Of a stretch of DNA of 36,829 nucleotides, positions 1 to 6,921 are shown piece by piece. The stretch's first letter is position 1. Every line of letters starts with the position of its first letter. Position numbers and translations under genes: made by a program. This stretch comes from Plesiocystis pacifica SIR-1 (GTDB taxonomy: Bacteria > Myxococcota_A > Polyangia > Nannocystales > Nannocystaceae). The notes beneath the pieces were generated by a model that was not told where the DNA came from, did not search any database, and was given only the letters and a program-made list of their open reading frames with translations. The stretch spans positions 1 to 36,829 of the forward strand of contig NZ_ABCS01000093.1 of NCBI RefSeq assembly GCF_000170895.1, read 5' to 3'.

Positions 1-885
1 GCGCCGGCACCAGCCGCGCCTGCGCCCGTCGCTCCAGCTCCAGCGCCCACTCCGGCCCCCGCGCCCGCAGCGGCAGCGCCGGCAGGATCGAAACCGTCGA
101 CGCGAGGCTGGACCATGTTCATGGAGGCCGAAGAGCCGGGCGCGCCGCCCGAAGCTGCGCCTGCGCCCGCGCCGGCTCAGCCGCCGGCGCCGGCTCAGCC
201 TGCAGCGCCCGCGCCGGCGGCCACGAGCAACGCCCCGAGCACCCGGGGTTGGACCATGTTCATGGAGGCCGAGGCGCCCGCCGAGGGAGCCGCGCCCGCT
301 CCGGTTGGGACGCCGGCGCCCGAGCCCGCCGCCACACCCGAGGCCGCGCCGCCGCCGAGCCAGCCGACCGCGGCCTCCGACGCCCGGGGCTGGACGGTGT
401 TCATGGAGAAGAAGCCGGACGGCACGACCGAGCCGGTCTCGAGCCCGACGCCGGCCGCTCCGGTGGCCGAGCAGCCCGTGGAGACCCTCGCCCCGTCGGC
501 CGCCGCCGTGCCCGAACCTGCGGCTGCGGCTCCTGCCGCGACCGACGGCGCGCTGTCGCCTCGCGGTCAGACCATCGTCATGGGTGAAGCGCCCGAGGTC
601 CCGGACCCGACCGCGGCACCGGCACCAGCGCCGGCACCGGCACCAGCACCGGCCGTTGCCGACGACGACGACGAGGGCGTCAGCGTGCCCGCCAACGTGG
701 CGGCGGTGGTCGAGGCCACCCCGCGCGCGCCGGCGACCCCGGCCGCGGAGCAGCCCTCGAGCGTGCCCGCGACGGCGACCCCCACCGCCGTCCAGCCGGC
801 CCAGGGGGGCTCCAAGGTCGGCCTCTACATCGTCATCGGCATCGCCGTGGTGGTCGGCATCGCCGCGCTGCTCATGTTCACCTGA
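1..885 (+). CDS. Tail-anchored Pro/Ala-rich protein with four RGWTxFME-like motifs (5' end outside window)
   Basis: The frame is open from base 1, so the N-terminus lies upstream of the window; the first in-frame ATG (115) sits inside a repeat and is unlikely to be the true start. The visible 294 residues are Pro/Ala-rich linkers separating four short motifs: TRGWTMFMEAE (97-132), TRGWTMFMEAE (238-273), ARGWTVFMEKK (379-414) and PRGQTIVMGEA (556-588). A DDDDE patch follows, and the protein ends in one hydrophobic segment (GLYIVIGIAVVVGIAALLMF) with the stop directly after it, as in a tail-anchored membrane protein. I do not recognise the family. The conserved Thr in each motif could be a kinase or FHA target, but that is inference. 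It is convergent with the next gene, and the 3' ends overlap by 8 bp. Confidence 0.8.
   Translation, partial: APAPAAPAPVAPAPAPTPAPAPAAAAPAGSKPSTRGWTMFMEAEEPGAPPEAAPAPAPAQPPAPAQPAAPAPAATSNAPSTRGWTMFMEAEAPAEGAAPAPVGTPAPEPAATPEAAPPPSQPTAASDARGWTVFMEKKPDGTTEPVSSPTPAAPVAEQPVETLAPSAAAVPEPAAAAPAATDGALSPRGQTIVMGEAPEVPDPTAAPAPAPAPAPAPAVADDDDEGVSVPANVAAVVEATPRAPATPAAEQPSSVPATATPTAVQPAQGGSKVGLYIVIGIAVVVGIAALLMFT
97..588 (+). repeat. Four spaced copies of an RGxTxxM peptide-coding motif
   Basis: Four 33-36 nt units at 97, 238, 379 and 556. The first three start exactly 141 nt apart (47 codons) and encode RGW-T-(M/V)-FME; the fourth has diverged to RGQTIVMGE. The linkers between them are unrelated Pro/Ala sequence of equal length, so the spacing looks like an old duplication followed by linker drift. 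Confidence 0.75.
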
Positions 886-1627
886 GCGCCTGCAGCCGCG
901 AGCGCGCCTCTCGGGCGACCTCGCGCAGCCATCGACCTGCCCAGCGCCACAGCGCGATGAGCAGGTCGATCTCGTCGTAGTCGGTCATCAGCACCAGCTT
1001 GCCCGAGCCCGCGTGGCGCCGCTCCGCGCAGGCGAGCTGGGCGAACTGGGCCCTGCGCTGGGGATCTTCGGCCCGCGGCACCCCAGCCTGCGGGTGTTTG
1101 CGGGCGAGCAGCAGCCCGCCCGAGCGCACGAAGTGGATCACGCCCTCGAGCTCGCCCGCGTCGAAGTAGGTCCCGCAGCTCGGGCACTCGTCGACGATGA
1201 TCCCCGAGATCCAGGCGAAGTTGCGCCGATTCATGATTTGAGCGCACACCGGGCAGCTGCGGTAGACGACCTCGTCAGCCATGCGCGCGGTCTGGCGGGT
1301 GACCGTGCGAGGATCAGGGACGGCGGTCCGGGTCTGGGACTCGCGGATGATCGCCTCGAGGGTGCTCCGCGTGACCCAAGTCCCGCCACAGCTCTGGCAG
1401 CCGTGGATGCGGTGCTCGGCCCCGCGGTAGACCGAATTCCCTCCTGCCGCGAGGCGCGGGTCGAGGGCCCGCGGGGTCATGGCGTCCGTGCATCCCGCGC
1501 AGTTGAGCTCGCTGGGCCCGTCCGAAGCCGCGAGCGGGGGCGCGTCGCAAAGGTCGCACTGCCCAGGGCCCACGTCGCCCTGGGGGGCGTCGCAGCTCGG
1601 GTGGGGGGAGCTCGTCGTCGTGTCCAC
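878..1627 (-). CDS. zf-TFIIB-type zinc-ribbon protein
   Basis: 249 residues from a GTG start (1625-1627). It contains five CxxC pairs: CDLC, CAGC, CQSC (in GCQSCGGTW), CPVC and CPSC (in ECPSCGTYFD). The two blocks CAGC...GCQSCGGTWVTRSTLEAI and CPVC...CPSCGTYFDAGELEGVI match the zf-TFIIB pattern, in which a CPxC knuckle pairs with C-x-x-C-G-x-W/Y-x-D/T followed by a short helix with a Glu-Leu. The C-terminus is Arg-rich and helical. Proteins of this type are cytosolic zinc binders of mostly unknown function. It stands alone, convergent with the upstream repeat protein, and its 3' end overlaps that gene by 8 bp. Family assignment is confident; role is unknown. Confidence 0.88.
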   Translation of the reverse strand: MDTTTSSPHPSCDAPQGDVGPGQCDLCDAPPLAASDGPSELNCAGCTDAMTPRALDPRLAAGGNSVYRGAEHRIHGCQSCGGTWVTRSTLEAIIRESQTRTAVPDPRTVTRQTARMADEVVYRSCPVCAQIMNRRNFAWISGIIVDECPSCGTYFDAGELEGVIHFVRSGGLLLARKHPQAGVPRAEDPQRRAQFAQLACAERRHAGSGKLVLMTDYDEIDLLIALWRWAGRWLREVAREARSRLQALR

Positions 1628-1746
1628 GAAGGCCGTGGATTCAGGCTAGCAAAAGGAGCGAGGGGGACAGGGGAGCTTGGCTTCGCGCGCGCCTTCGCTC
1701 GGGTTGGCGTTGCTGTCGCTCACCTCGCCGGGCTACCATCGCCGCG

Positions 1747-2256
1747 ATGATCCCCTACGAGGTCCTCATCCAGACGATCGCTGATTGGAAGGCGGGCGTT
1801 CGCCCCGTCGCGCCCACCCCTCCGCCGGCGCCGGAGCCCGTCGCCGAGGAGTACGTGGCCGAGGAGTACGCGGCCGAGGAGTACGCGGCCGAGGAGTACG
1901 TGGCCGAGGAGTACGCGGCCGAGCCCGAGGGTGAGTACGCGGCCGAGGGCGAGTACGCGGCCGAGGGCGAGTACGCGGCTGAGGGCCAGCAAGAGTACGC
2001 GGCCGAGGGCGAGCACGCGGCCGAGCCCGAGGGTGAGTACGCGGCCGAGGGCCAGCAGGAGTACGCGGCCGAGGGCGAGTACGCGGCCGAGGGTCAGCAG
2101 GAGTACGCGGCCGAGGGCGAGTACGCGGCCGAGGGCGAGGGCGAGTACGTGGCTGAGGGCCAGCAGGAGTACGCGGCCGAGGACCAGCAGGAGTACGCGG
2201 CCGAGGACCAGCAAGAGGACGCCCCCGAGGAGTACCCCTCTGAGGGTGAGTACTGA
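1747..2256 (+). CDS. Acidic Glu-Tyr-Ala-Ala-Glu repeat protein
   Basis: 169 residues from ATG. The first 30 or so (MIPYEVLIQTIADWKAGVRP, then Pro-rich) look like ordinary protein. The rest is built from EYAAE, EYAAEG and GQQEYAAEG units with about 19 Glu-Tyr pairs, making it extremely acidic and tyrosine-rich with no Lys or Arg in the tail. There is no signal peptide or membrane segment. This frame was chosen because it has a sensible N-terminus, GC-rich third positions and a normal stop; the other frames of the repeat give arginine-rich or Leu/Gly-rich shadows. The ribosome-binding site is weak. Function is unknown; the protein could be disordered, a polyanion, or a target of tyrosine modification, all of which are speculation. 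Confidence 0.7.
   Translation: MIPYEVLIQTIADWKAGVRPVAPTPPPAPEPVAEEYVAEEYAAEEYAAEEYVAEEYAAEPEGEYAAEGEYAAEGEYAAEGQQEYAAEGEHAAEPEGEYAAEGQQEYAAEGEYAAEGQQEYAAEGEYAAEGEGEYVAEGQQEYAAEDQQEYAAEDQQEDAPEEYPSEGEY
1846..2240 (+). repeat. Tandem EYAAE(G)-coding repeat
   Basis: Tandem units built on gagtacgcggccgagggc (18 nt), mixed with 15-nt (EYAAE) and 27-nt (GQQEYAAEG) versions. The frame is never broken, and the changes are mostly synonymous or V/A, H/Y and D/G swaps, so the tract appears to be under protein-level selection. Confidence 0.85.
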
Positions 2257-2271
2257 GCCGAGTCGAACCGA

Positions 2272-2784
2272 CTACTCGGCCACGGGCGGATCCGCGAGGA
2301 TCGCGTAGCTGCGCTCATAGTACTCGCCGGCCCGGATGCCACGGACGTCGATGCTCTTGAGCGAGTCCATGCGTTCGAGCAGGGCGCTGAGCGCCTCGGG
2401 CGACTCGAGGGTCGAGCCGTTGACCGAGAGGAGCACGTCGCCGACCTGCAGATCGCAGCCCGGCGCGCACAGCTCCGGGTCCTCGGGCCACAGCCGCGTG
2501 ATGACCCAGCCCTCGAAGCGCCCCTGGGGGCGGTAGGGCTCGGGACCCAGCTGGGCGAGGAGATAGGCGGGGGACCCGTCCCGCGTCGCGCGGGTGAGCT
2601 CGCCACGGTAGATCGAGCTCTCTGGGCGAGGCGGCCGCTCGACGTCTCCGTCGCCGTGCACGTCACCCTGGGCTGGATCGGCCTGGTTGTCGCCGTCCTC
2701 GCCGCGCGCCGGGGCCTCGGCGCTGGGGCTGGGCCGACAGGCGAGGGCGAGGAGCATCACGGGCAGAGCCAAGTGGGCGCGCAT
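2272..2784 (-). CDS. Lipoprotein with PDZ-like (GspC-type) domain
   Basis: 170 residues. The start at 2784 was chosen because ATG follows GGTGGGAGC and begins a clean lipoprotein signal (MRAHLALPVMLLALAC, lipobox LALAC, Cys16); the open frame further upstream is arginine-rich and antisense to a repeat. After an acidic linker, residues about 75-165 resemble a PDZ fold: a YRGEL strand, FEGWVITRLWPED, CDLQVGDVLLSVNGSTLESPEALSALLERM, and a final strand. The segment LQVGDVLLSVNG is typical of PDZ domains in GspC and DegQ-like proteins. Two Cys (CAPGC) may form a disulfide. It probably sits on the periplasmic face of a membrane. No secretion genes are adjacent, so a type II secretion role is not implied. 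Confidence 0.82.
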   Translation of the reverse strand: MRAHLALPVMLLALACRPSPSAEAPARGEDGDNQADPAQGDVHGDGDVERPPRPESSIYRGELTRATRDGSPAYLLAQLGPEPYRPQGRFEGWVITRLWPEDPELCAPGCDLQVGDVLLSVNGSTLESPEALSALLERMDSLKSIDVRGIRAGEYYERSYAILADPPVAE

Positions 2785-2889
2785 GCTCCCACCTTCGAAG
2801 GCTCGGCTCCCCAGGGCAAATTTTCGACGGCTCAACAACCCTCGCCCACGGACTCCCCTGACCGAGAGCGTCCGGGCAGTTCGAGGTCG

Positions 2890-3040
2890 TCCTTGCCCCG
2901 CCAGATGACGCCCCCGCGAGTGGGGGCGACCACGAGCCTTCTCCCTGGCACGAACTCCATTGCCCACCAAACCAAAGCGAGGAGCGGAGAGCGACGAGGC
3001 GCCCCGGTCCCAGGCGCCTGTGGGGGCAAAACAGCGCTCA
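2890..3040 (-). repeat. Composite dispersed repeat, copy 1
   Basis: Reads as a unit with 20925-21084 by eye. A GC hairpin unit (2909-2928) is followed by a block starting GGCACGAACTCCATTGCCCA and ending near GGGGGCAAAACAGC. Identity over the last 90 bp is roughly 80-85% by eye, lower over the hairpin part. Both copies lie immediately 3' of a minus-strand gene, so the element is best read on the minus strand. It may be a REP-like or terminator-associated intergenic repeat. Confidence 0.75.
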
Positions 3041-3073
3041 GAGACTGAGTAAATCACAGTCTCTGCCTATTTT
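3040..3073 (-). terminator. Hairpin downstream of the coiled-tail membrane protein gene
   Basis: AGAGACTG (3040-3047) pairs perfectly with CAGTCTCT (3057-3064) around a 9-nt loop, 56 nt past the stop of the minus-strand gene ending at 3120. On the minus strand no clean T-run follows directly (only a TTTT about 10 nt further), so a terminator role is plausible but not certain. Confidence 0.4.
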
Positions 3074-3119
3074 AGCCGTCGTGGACGACGCCACGCCCTC
3101 CCTGCCCCACGTCCACGAC

Positions 3120-4070
3120 TCAGTCGGGCGCGGGGAGGTTCTTGATGCCGGACTCGCGCGGAGGCTTGCTCGGGCTGATGCTCGGCGACTTCTTCTTGGG
3201 CGTCGACTTCTTCTTGGACGAAGACGAGGACTTCTTCTTGGTCGAGGACGAGGACTTCTTCTTGGCCTCTTCGGCGGCCTTGGCCTCCTCGGCGGCCTTG
3301 GCCTCCTCGGCGGCTTTCGCCTCCTCGGCGGCCTTCGCCTCTTCAGCGGCTTTCGCCTCCTCTGCGGCCTTGGCCTCGTCCGTGGGCGCGTCTGCGGCAG
3401 CGCCACCGGTCTCGGCGGCGCCGGCCTCGGCGGCAGCACCGGGCTCAGCCCCCGCTTCGGCGGCTTCCTCGGGGGCCTTGGCCTCCTCGGCCGGGGCAGC
3501 CGCTGCCGCCGCTGCATCGTCCTTTTCGGCGGCGTCGTCCGCCTCGGCGACTTCCTCCCCGGAGCTGCCCGAGCCCAGGAAGAAGGCGAGCAGCCCGCCG
3601 ACGACGAGGACGACGATCAAGCCGATGATCCAGGTGAGCTTGCCGCCGCTCTCGAGGTTGCTGCGCTCGCGGCCCTCGCTGGCTGCGAGGTTCGTGAGCT
3701 CGGCACCGTCGGCGTAGAAGGTCTTGTGTCGGCCGCCCGAGCGCGCCTCTTCGGAGAAGTCGCCCTTGAACTCGTAGACGGTCTTGCCCGCGCTGGCGAG
3801 GAGCTCGTCGTTGCGGGCATCACTCGCGGCGGGCTGGGCCGGCTGAGGTTGAGCTTGGGGAGCGGGCTGAGCCTGCGCGGCGGGCTGATCCTGCGCGGCG
3901 GCCTGAGCGGGTGCGGCCGCGCCCGGGTAGCCCGGGGTGGGGTGGCCGGAGCCCCCGGGTAGCTGCACGGCGACCCCGGGCGGAGACGCGGCGACGTACT
4001 GCGGCTGCGCGCCCTGTCCTTGGATCTGGGTCTGGCCCCGTTGCGGTCCTGGATTGGCTGGCTGGTTCAC
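3120..4070 (-). CDS. Single-pass membrane protein with Gln/Pro-rich head and (EAKAAE)n tail
   Basis: 316 residues from a GTG at 4068-4070 (MNQPANPGPQ); upstream in-frame codons run antisense into tmk, so a longer form is unlikely. Order of parts: Gln/Pro/Ala-rich residues 1-85; a short conserved-looking stretch at 90-142 (SAGKTVYEFKGDF, GGRHKTFYADGAEL); one membrane helix at about 145-165 (LTWIIGLIVVLVVGGLLAFF); an Ala/Glu/Asp-rich stretch; six or so EAKAAE units likely to form a charged single helix or coiled coil; and a Ser/Lys tail (KKKSSSS repeats, then SPSKPPRESGIKNLPAPD). No known domain was recognised. The GKTVYEF segment loosely resembles the GWTVFME motif of the gene at 1-885, and both sit beside a membrane helix. 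Function is unknown. Confidence 0.75.
   Translation of the reverse strand: MNQPANPGPQRGQTQIQGQGAQPQYVAASPPGVAVQLPGGSGHPTPGYPGAAAPAQAAAQDQPAAQAQPAPQAQPQPAQPAASDARNDELLASAGKTVYEFKGDFSEEARSGGRHKTFYADGAELTNLAASEGRERSNLESGGKLTWIIGLIVVLVVGGLLAFFLGSGSSGEEVAEADDAAEKDDAAAAAAAPAEEAKAPEEAAEAGAEPGAAAEAGAAETGGAAADAPTDEAKAAEEAKAAEEAKAAEEAKAAEEAKAAEEAKAAEEAKKKSSSSTKKKSSSSSKKKSTPKKKSPSISPSKPPRESGIKNLPAPD
3268..3378 (-). repeat. 18-bp tandem repeat coding (EAKAAE)n
   Basis: About six units of 18 nt (minus-strand sense GAG GCC AAG GCC GCC GAG with synonymous variants such as GCGAAAGCC). Synonymous drift between units argues for maintained protein sequence. Confidence 0.8.
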
Positions 4071-4185
4071 GCAGTCCCGAGTGTGCCACGGCGAGGCCCC
4101 GGGGTCAGGCCCGGCCGCTGGCCAGTCCGCGCCGCCGGCCTTGGCGCGCCCTCGGGCGATGATGCAAGATGCTCGCGGTTGCGCG

Positions 4186-4818
4186 ATGAACACGCCTATC
4201 CCACGTTTTCTCGTCTTTGAGGGCATCGACGGCAGCGGCACGACCACCCAGCTGCGCCGGGTCTCCGAGGCCCTGCGCGAGCGCGGTCACCGGGTCGTCG
4301 AGACCCGTCAGCCTTCGCCGGGGCCGATCGGCGCCCTGACCCGGGAGCTGCTCGCCGTGGACGGGGGCAAAGCCCGCACCGTCGGGCCCGAGGGCCTGGC
4401 GCTGATGTTCGCGGCCGATCGCCTCGAGCACCTCGCGCGGGTGGTCGAGCCCGCCCTGTCGGAGGGGGCCGTCGTGCTCTGCGATCGTTACGTCGTGTCC
4501 TCTTGGGTCTACCAGTCCCTCGACTGCGACCGGGCCTGGGTCCGGACCATCAACACCCACGCGCGCTGGCCGGACCGCACCTATGTGTTCGATCTCGATC
4601 CAGAGATCGCCCTGGCACGGGTCGCGGCGCGCCGGGCCGAGACCGGTCAGGTGGTCGAGCGCTTCGACGTCCCCGACACCCAACGGCGCCTGGCCGCAGG
4701 CTACCGCGCCGTCCTCGACGAGGCGGACCTGAGCGGGCTGGTCGCCGTCGACGCGGCGGCGAGCATCGACGCGGTCACGACCGCCATCGTCGAGGATCTG
4801 CTCGCGCAGGGCTTTTAG
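4186..4818 (+). CDS. tmk: Thymidylate kinase (dTMP kinase) with a lysine-less P-loop
   Basis: 210 residues, normal family length. The enzyme phosphorylates dTMP to dTDP using ATP, an essential step of dTTP synthesis in the cytosol. Start ATG 4186 is placed just before the family N-terminus RFLVFEGIDGSGTTTQ. Other family features are present: the RQPSPGPIGALTRELL segment, the DRYVVSSWVYQS motif, FDLDPEIALARVAAR, and a lid region with AARRAETGQVVERFD. The odd point is the Walker A loop: GIDGSG-T19-TT has Thr where the usual Lys of GK(S/T) stands. The gene is divergent from the membrane-protein gene ending at 3120 (115 bp apart), and its stop overlaps the stop of the next gene by 3 bp. Identity as a Tmk is confident. 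Confidence 0.93.
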   Translation: MNTPIPRFLVFEGIDGSGTTTQLRRVSEALRERGHRVVETRQPSPGPIGALTRELLAVDGGKARTVGPEGLALMFAADRLEHLARVVEPALSEGAVVLCDRYVVSSWVYQSLDCDRAWVRTINTHARWPDRTYVFDLDPEIALARVAARRAETGQVVERFDVPDTQRRLAAGYRAVLDEADLSGLVAVDAAASIDAVTTAIVEDLLAQGF

Positions 4819-6737
4819 GCTTCGACTCGCTCGGCTCGCCAGCGATGGAAGCGGCTGGCGGCGAAGCTCAGCGCGGCCAGACAAGCCAGCAAGATCATCA
4901 CCGACGTGCGCAGCTGCTTGCGAACGCCTGCGGTCGACTGCGCCTGGGCGCTGTCGAGGCGCGCGAGCGCGGCCATGACCTGGGGCTCGTCGGGGTGCAG
5001 CTCGCGGGCCGTGGCCAGGAGCATGCGTCGTCCGGGATCGTCGACGGCCTCGACCTCGGACTCGAGCACGAGGGCGTCGACGGTCAGCTCGCGGGCGCGC
5101 TGGGGATCGCGATCGGCCACGAGCATCGCGCTCTTGCGCAGCAGCTGGGCGGCGCGGGCTCGGTCGTTCTCCGTCTCGAGCACGTGGTCGGCGACCTCGG
5201 CGTAGAAGGGCGCGAGCAAGTCGGGGCCCTTGTCGCCGAGGGCGGCGGAGTCGCTGAGCAGGGTGTCGAGCATGGCCGCGCCGGCGACGGGATCCTCGTG
5301 GGCGAGGGCCCGGGTCACGCGCGCGTCTCGGTCCCGGCTGCGGGTCTCGTCGACGTGGGCGATGTAGGCCCGGTACAGCCGCTCGGGCTGGGCCTCGCAC
5401 TCGGGCTCGATCACGCTGGCGCCCTCGGGGCTGCGCACCCACAGCTTGCACGCGGGCTCGAGCAGCTTGGGCGCCTCGGCCTCGAGGCGGGCTCGGATCG
5501 CCAAGCGGGCGTGCTCGCGGTAGCTCAGCTCGGCGCGGCGCGTGGTCGTCTGGCCGCCGAGCAGGCGGATCGATTTCTTGCGGATCGTCGGCTGGGGCCC
5601 GACGACGTAGGCGTCGAAGGCCTCGCGCGCGGCCTGGCGAACGCCCGGGGCCTCGGCGTCGACGTAGTCGAGGAGCAGCGGCGCGGCCTCGCCGTCGCGG
5701 ACCTCGGCGTAGCTCGACAGCACGGCCCCGAGCAGGCGGCGATCGTCGGCGACGGACTCGAGCGCGCGCTGGGGCGAGAGGCGATCGACGCGGTCGAGGC
5801 AGTAGGTCGCGTACTCGGCCCGGCGCAGCAGCCAGGCGTCGTCGCTCTTTTCGCTGATGCCCTCGGGCGGCACGCTCTCGTGCATCAGGTGGGGAATGGC
5901 CGCATCGGAGAGCCCGTCGATGGCCCGGCCGACCTCGTCGCGGAAGGTCCCGCCGTGGATGTAGGCCGCGTCGAGCAGGGTCGCCACGAGCTCGGCCATG
6001 CGCTCGGGATCGATGTCGGCTTGGCCGTCCTCGGCCTGGGCGATCTTGGTCGTCGCCTCGAGCAGGGCGCAGGTCACCAGCAGCTCGCGGTAGACCGGGC
6101 GCAGCAGCTTGGACACGCGGGCGGGCTCGAGGGCCAGCAGGTCCTCGTACCAGTCCTCGGACAGGCGCACGTCGTAGCCGTGGGCCTTCTTCCAGTGCAG
6201 GTCGAAGTAGCCGTAGCGGTTGGGGACGTCGCCCCCGATCACGCCGAGCACCTGCTCGTACTCGCGCTTGGGTCGCTCGCGCTCGGCGAGGAGCTCGTCG
6301 CGGATCTGTGGCCACAGCTCCGGGCTCGCCTCGGCCAGGTTGCGCACGGGTCCGCCGATCTCGTCGATCGGCCCGTCGCGCACGGCGGCCAAGAGCGCCT
6401 GGAAGGCCTCGACGTCCTCGGGAGGGGAGGGCGCAAAGTCGGGCTCGAGGGCCGCGTCGGGGCTGCCCGAAGCCAGGCGCTCGGCCTCGAGGGCGGCGCG
6501 CTTGTCTTCTTGGTGCTGCTCCCACCACGCCTCGCCGATCTCGCCGTAGAGGCGCAAGCGCCTGGCGAGGTCGTCGAAGGTCACGGCTTCCCCGTCGCGC
6601 GCGAGGGCGCTGTCCCCCACGCGGGTCTCGATCACGACCTCGTCGGGCGGGCCGGTGCAGGCCTGACACGCCAGCAGACTCAGCACGCCCAGGCGCAGAC
6701 CGAGCTGCGGTCGTCGATGGGGGAGGGACTTGGCCAC
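4815..6737 (-). CDS. Large lipoprotein with helical-repeat body and C-terminal membrane helix
   Basis: 640 residues. The N-terminus is basic then hydrophobic, ending in overlapping lipobox candidates (SLLAC, Cys24; CQAC, Cys27). The body is alpha-helical and Asp/Glu/Arg-rich, with stretches resembling HEAT-type repeats (LLLDYVDAEAPGVRQAAREAFDAY) and later TPR-like pairs (DRARAAQLLRKSAMLVADRD; DPGRRMLLATARELHPDEPQ). A single hydrophobic helix near the C-terminus (SVMILLACLAALSFAASRF) ends in a basic RWRAERVEA tail, so the protein may be anchored at both ends. I recognise no enzyme domain. It is convergent with tmk and is preceded by a strong hairpin terminator belonging to the PilZ gene. Function is unknown; a scaffold or envelope role is inference. 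Confidence 0.82.
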   Translation of the reverse strand: MAKSLPHRRPQLGLRLGVLSLLACQACTGPPDEVVIETRVGDSALARDGEAVTFDDLARRLRLYGEIGEAWWEQHQEDKRAALEAERLASGSPDAALEPDFAPSPPEDVEAFQALLAAVRDGPIDEIGGPVRNLAEASPELWPQIRDELLAERERPKREYEQVLGVIGGDVPNRYGYFDLHWKKAHGYDVRLSEDWYEDLLALEPARVSKLLRPVYRELLVTCALLEATTKIAQAEDGQADIDPERMAELVATLLDAAYIHGGTFRDEVGRAIDGLSDAAIPHLMHESVPPEGISEKSDDAWLLRRAEYATYCLDRVDRLSPQRALESVADDRRLLGAVLSSYAEVRDGEAAPLLLDYVDAEAPGVRQAAREAFDAYVVGPQPTIRKKSIRLLGGQTTTRRAELSYREHARLAIRARLEAEAPKLLEPACKLWVRSPEGASVIEPECEAQPERLYRAYIAHVDETRSRDRDARVTRALAHEDPVAGAAMLDTLLSDSAALGDKGPDLLAPFYAEVADHVLETENDRARAAQLLRKSAMLVADRDPQRARELTVDALVLESEVEAVDDPGRRMLLATARELHPDEPQVMAALARLDSAQAQSTAGVRKQLRTSVMILLACLAALSFAASRFHRWRAERVEA

Positions 6738-6771
6738 TGCCTCTGCGGCTAGCGGACTTTTGCGGCGCGAC

Positions 6772-6851
6772 CAAAAAAACGACGGCCGCGGCGGGTCTCT
6801 CGAGCGCCCCCGGTGGGGGCTCTGGGACCGGCCGCGGCCGTCGGTTTTTTA
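6772..6851 (-). terminator. Large nested hairpin terminator after the PilZ gene
   Basis: The arm at 6773-6793 (A7, then CGACGGCCGCGGCG) pairs with the arm at about 6829-6850 (GGCCGCGGCCGTCGG, then T6). A second stem, GCGCCCCC with GGGGGC, lies inside the loop (6813-6831). Either strand ends the structure with a T-run, so it can act in both directions; its position suits the end of the PilZ gene (stop at 6922). Confidence 0.85.
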
Positions 6852-6921
6852 AGGCTAAAGTCTAATCTTAGAGTCGAAATTGAGTGGAGATTCCGAGGTC
6901 TTGGGCAGGGAAAGCTCGAAG

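Larger units (their letters stand above)
2785..3119. other. Gene-free region carrying a composite repeat and hairpins
   Basis: 335 bp without a credible gene. It holds a hairpin (CGCCCCC 2909-2915 with GGGGGCG 2922-2928), a 90-bp block (2947-3040) that recurs at 20992-21084, and an 8-bp stem hairpin (3040-3064). Confidence 0.7.

Noticed and set aside
1931..2308. Arg/Thr/Ser-rich ORF in another frame of the EYAAE repeat
   Set aside because: Repeat shadow with no plausible N-terminus; the EYAAE frame has a normal start region.
2785..3057. Upstream extension of the PDZ lipoprotein
   Set aside because: It is antisense to the dispersed repeat and lacks a signal; the ATG at 2784 has both a ribosome-binding site and a lipobox. 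The same peptide appears opposite copy 2 of the repeat, showing it is repeat-derived.
4105..6774. 889-codon minus-strand ORF covering tmk and the neighbouring lipoprotein
   Set aside because: Arg/Pro-rich shadow in a GC-rich frame; tmk and the lipoprotein have clear motifs and starts.
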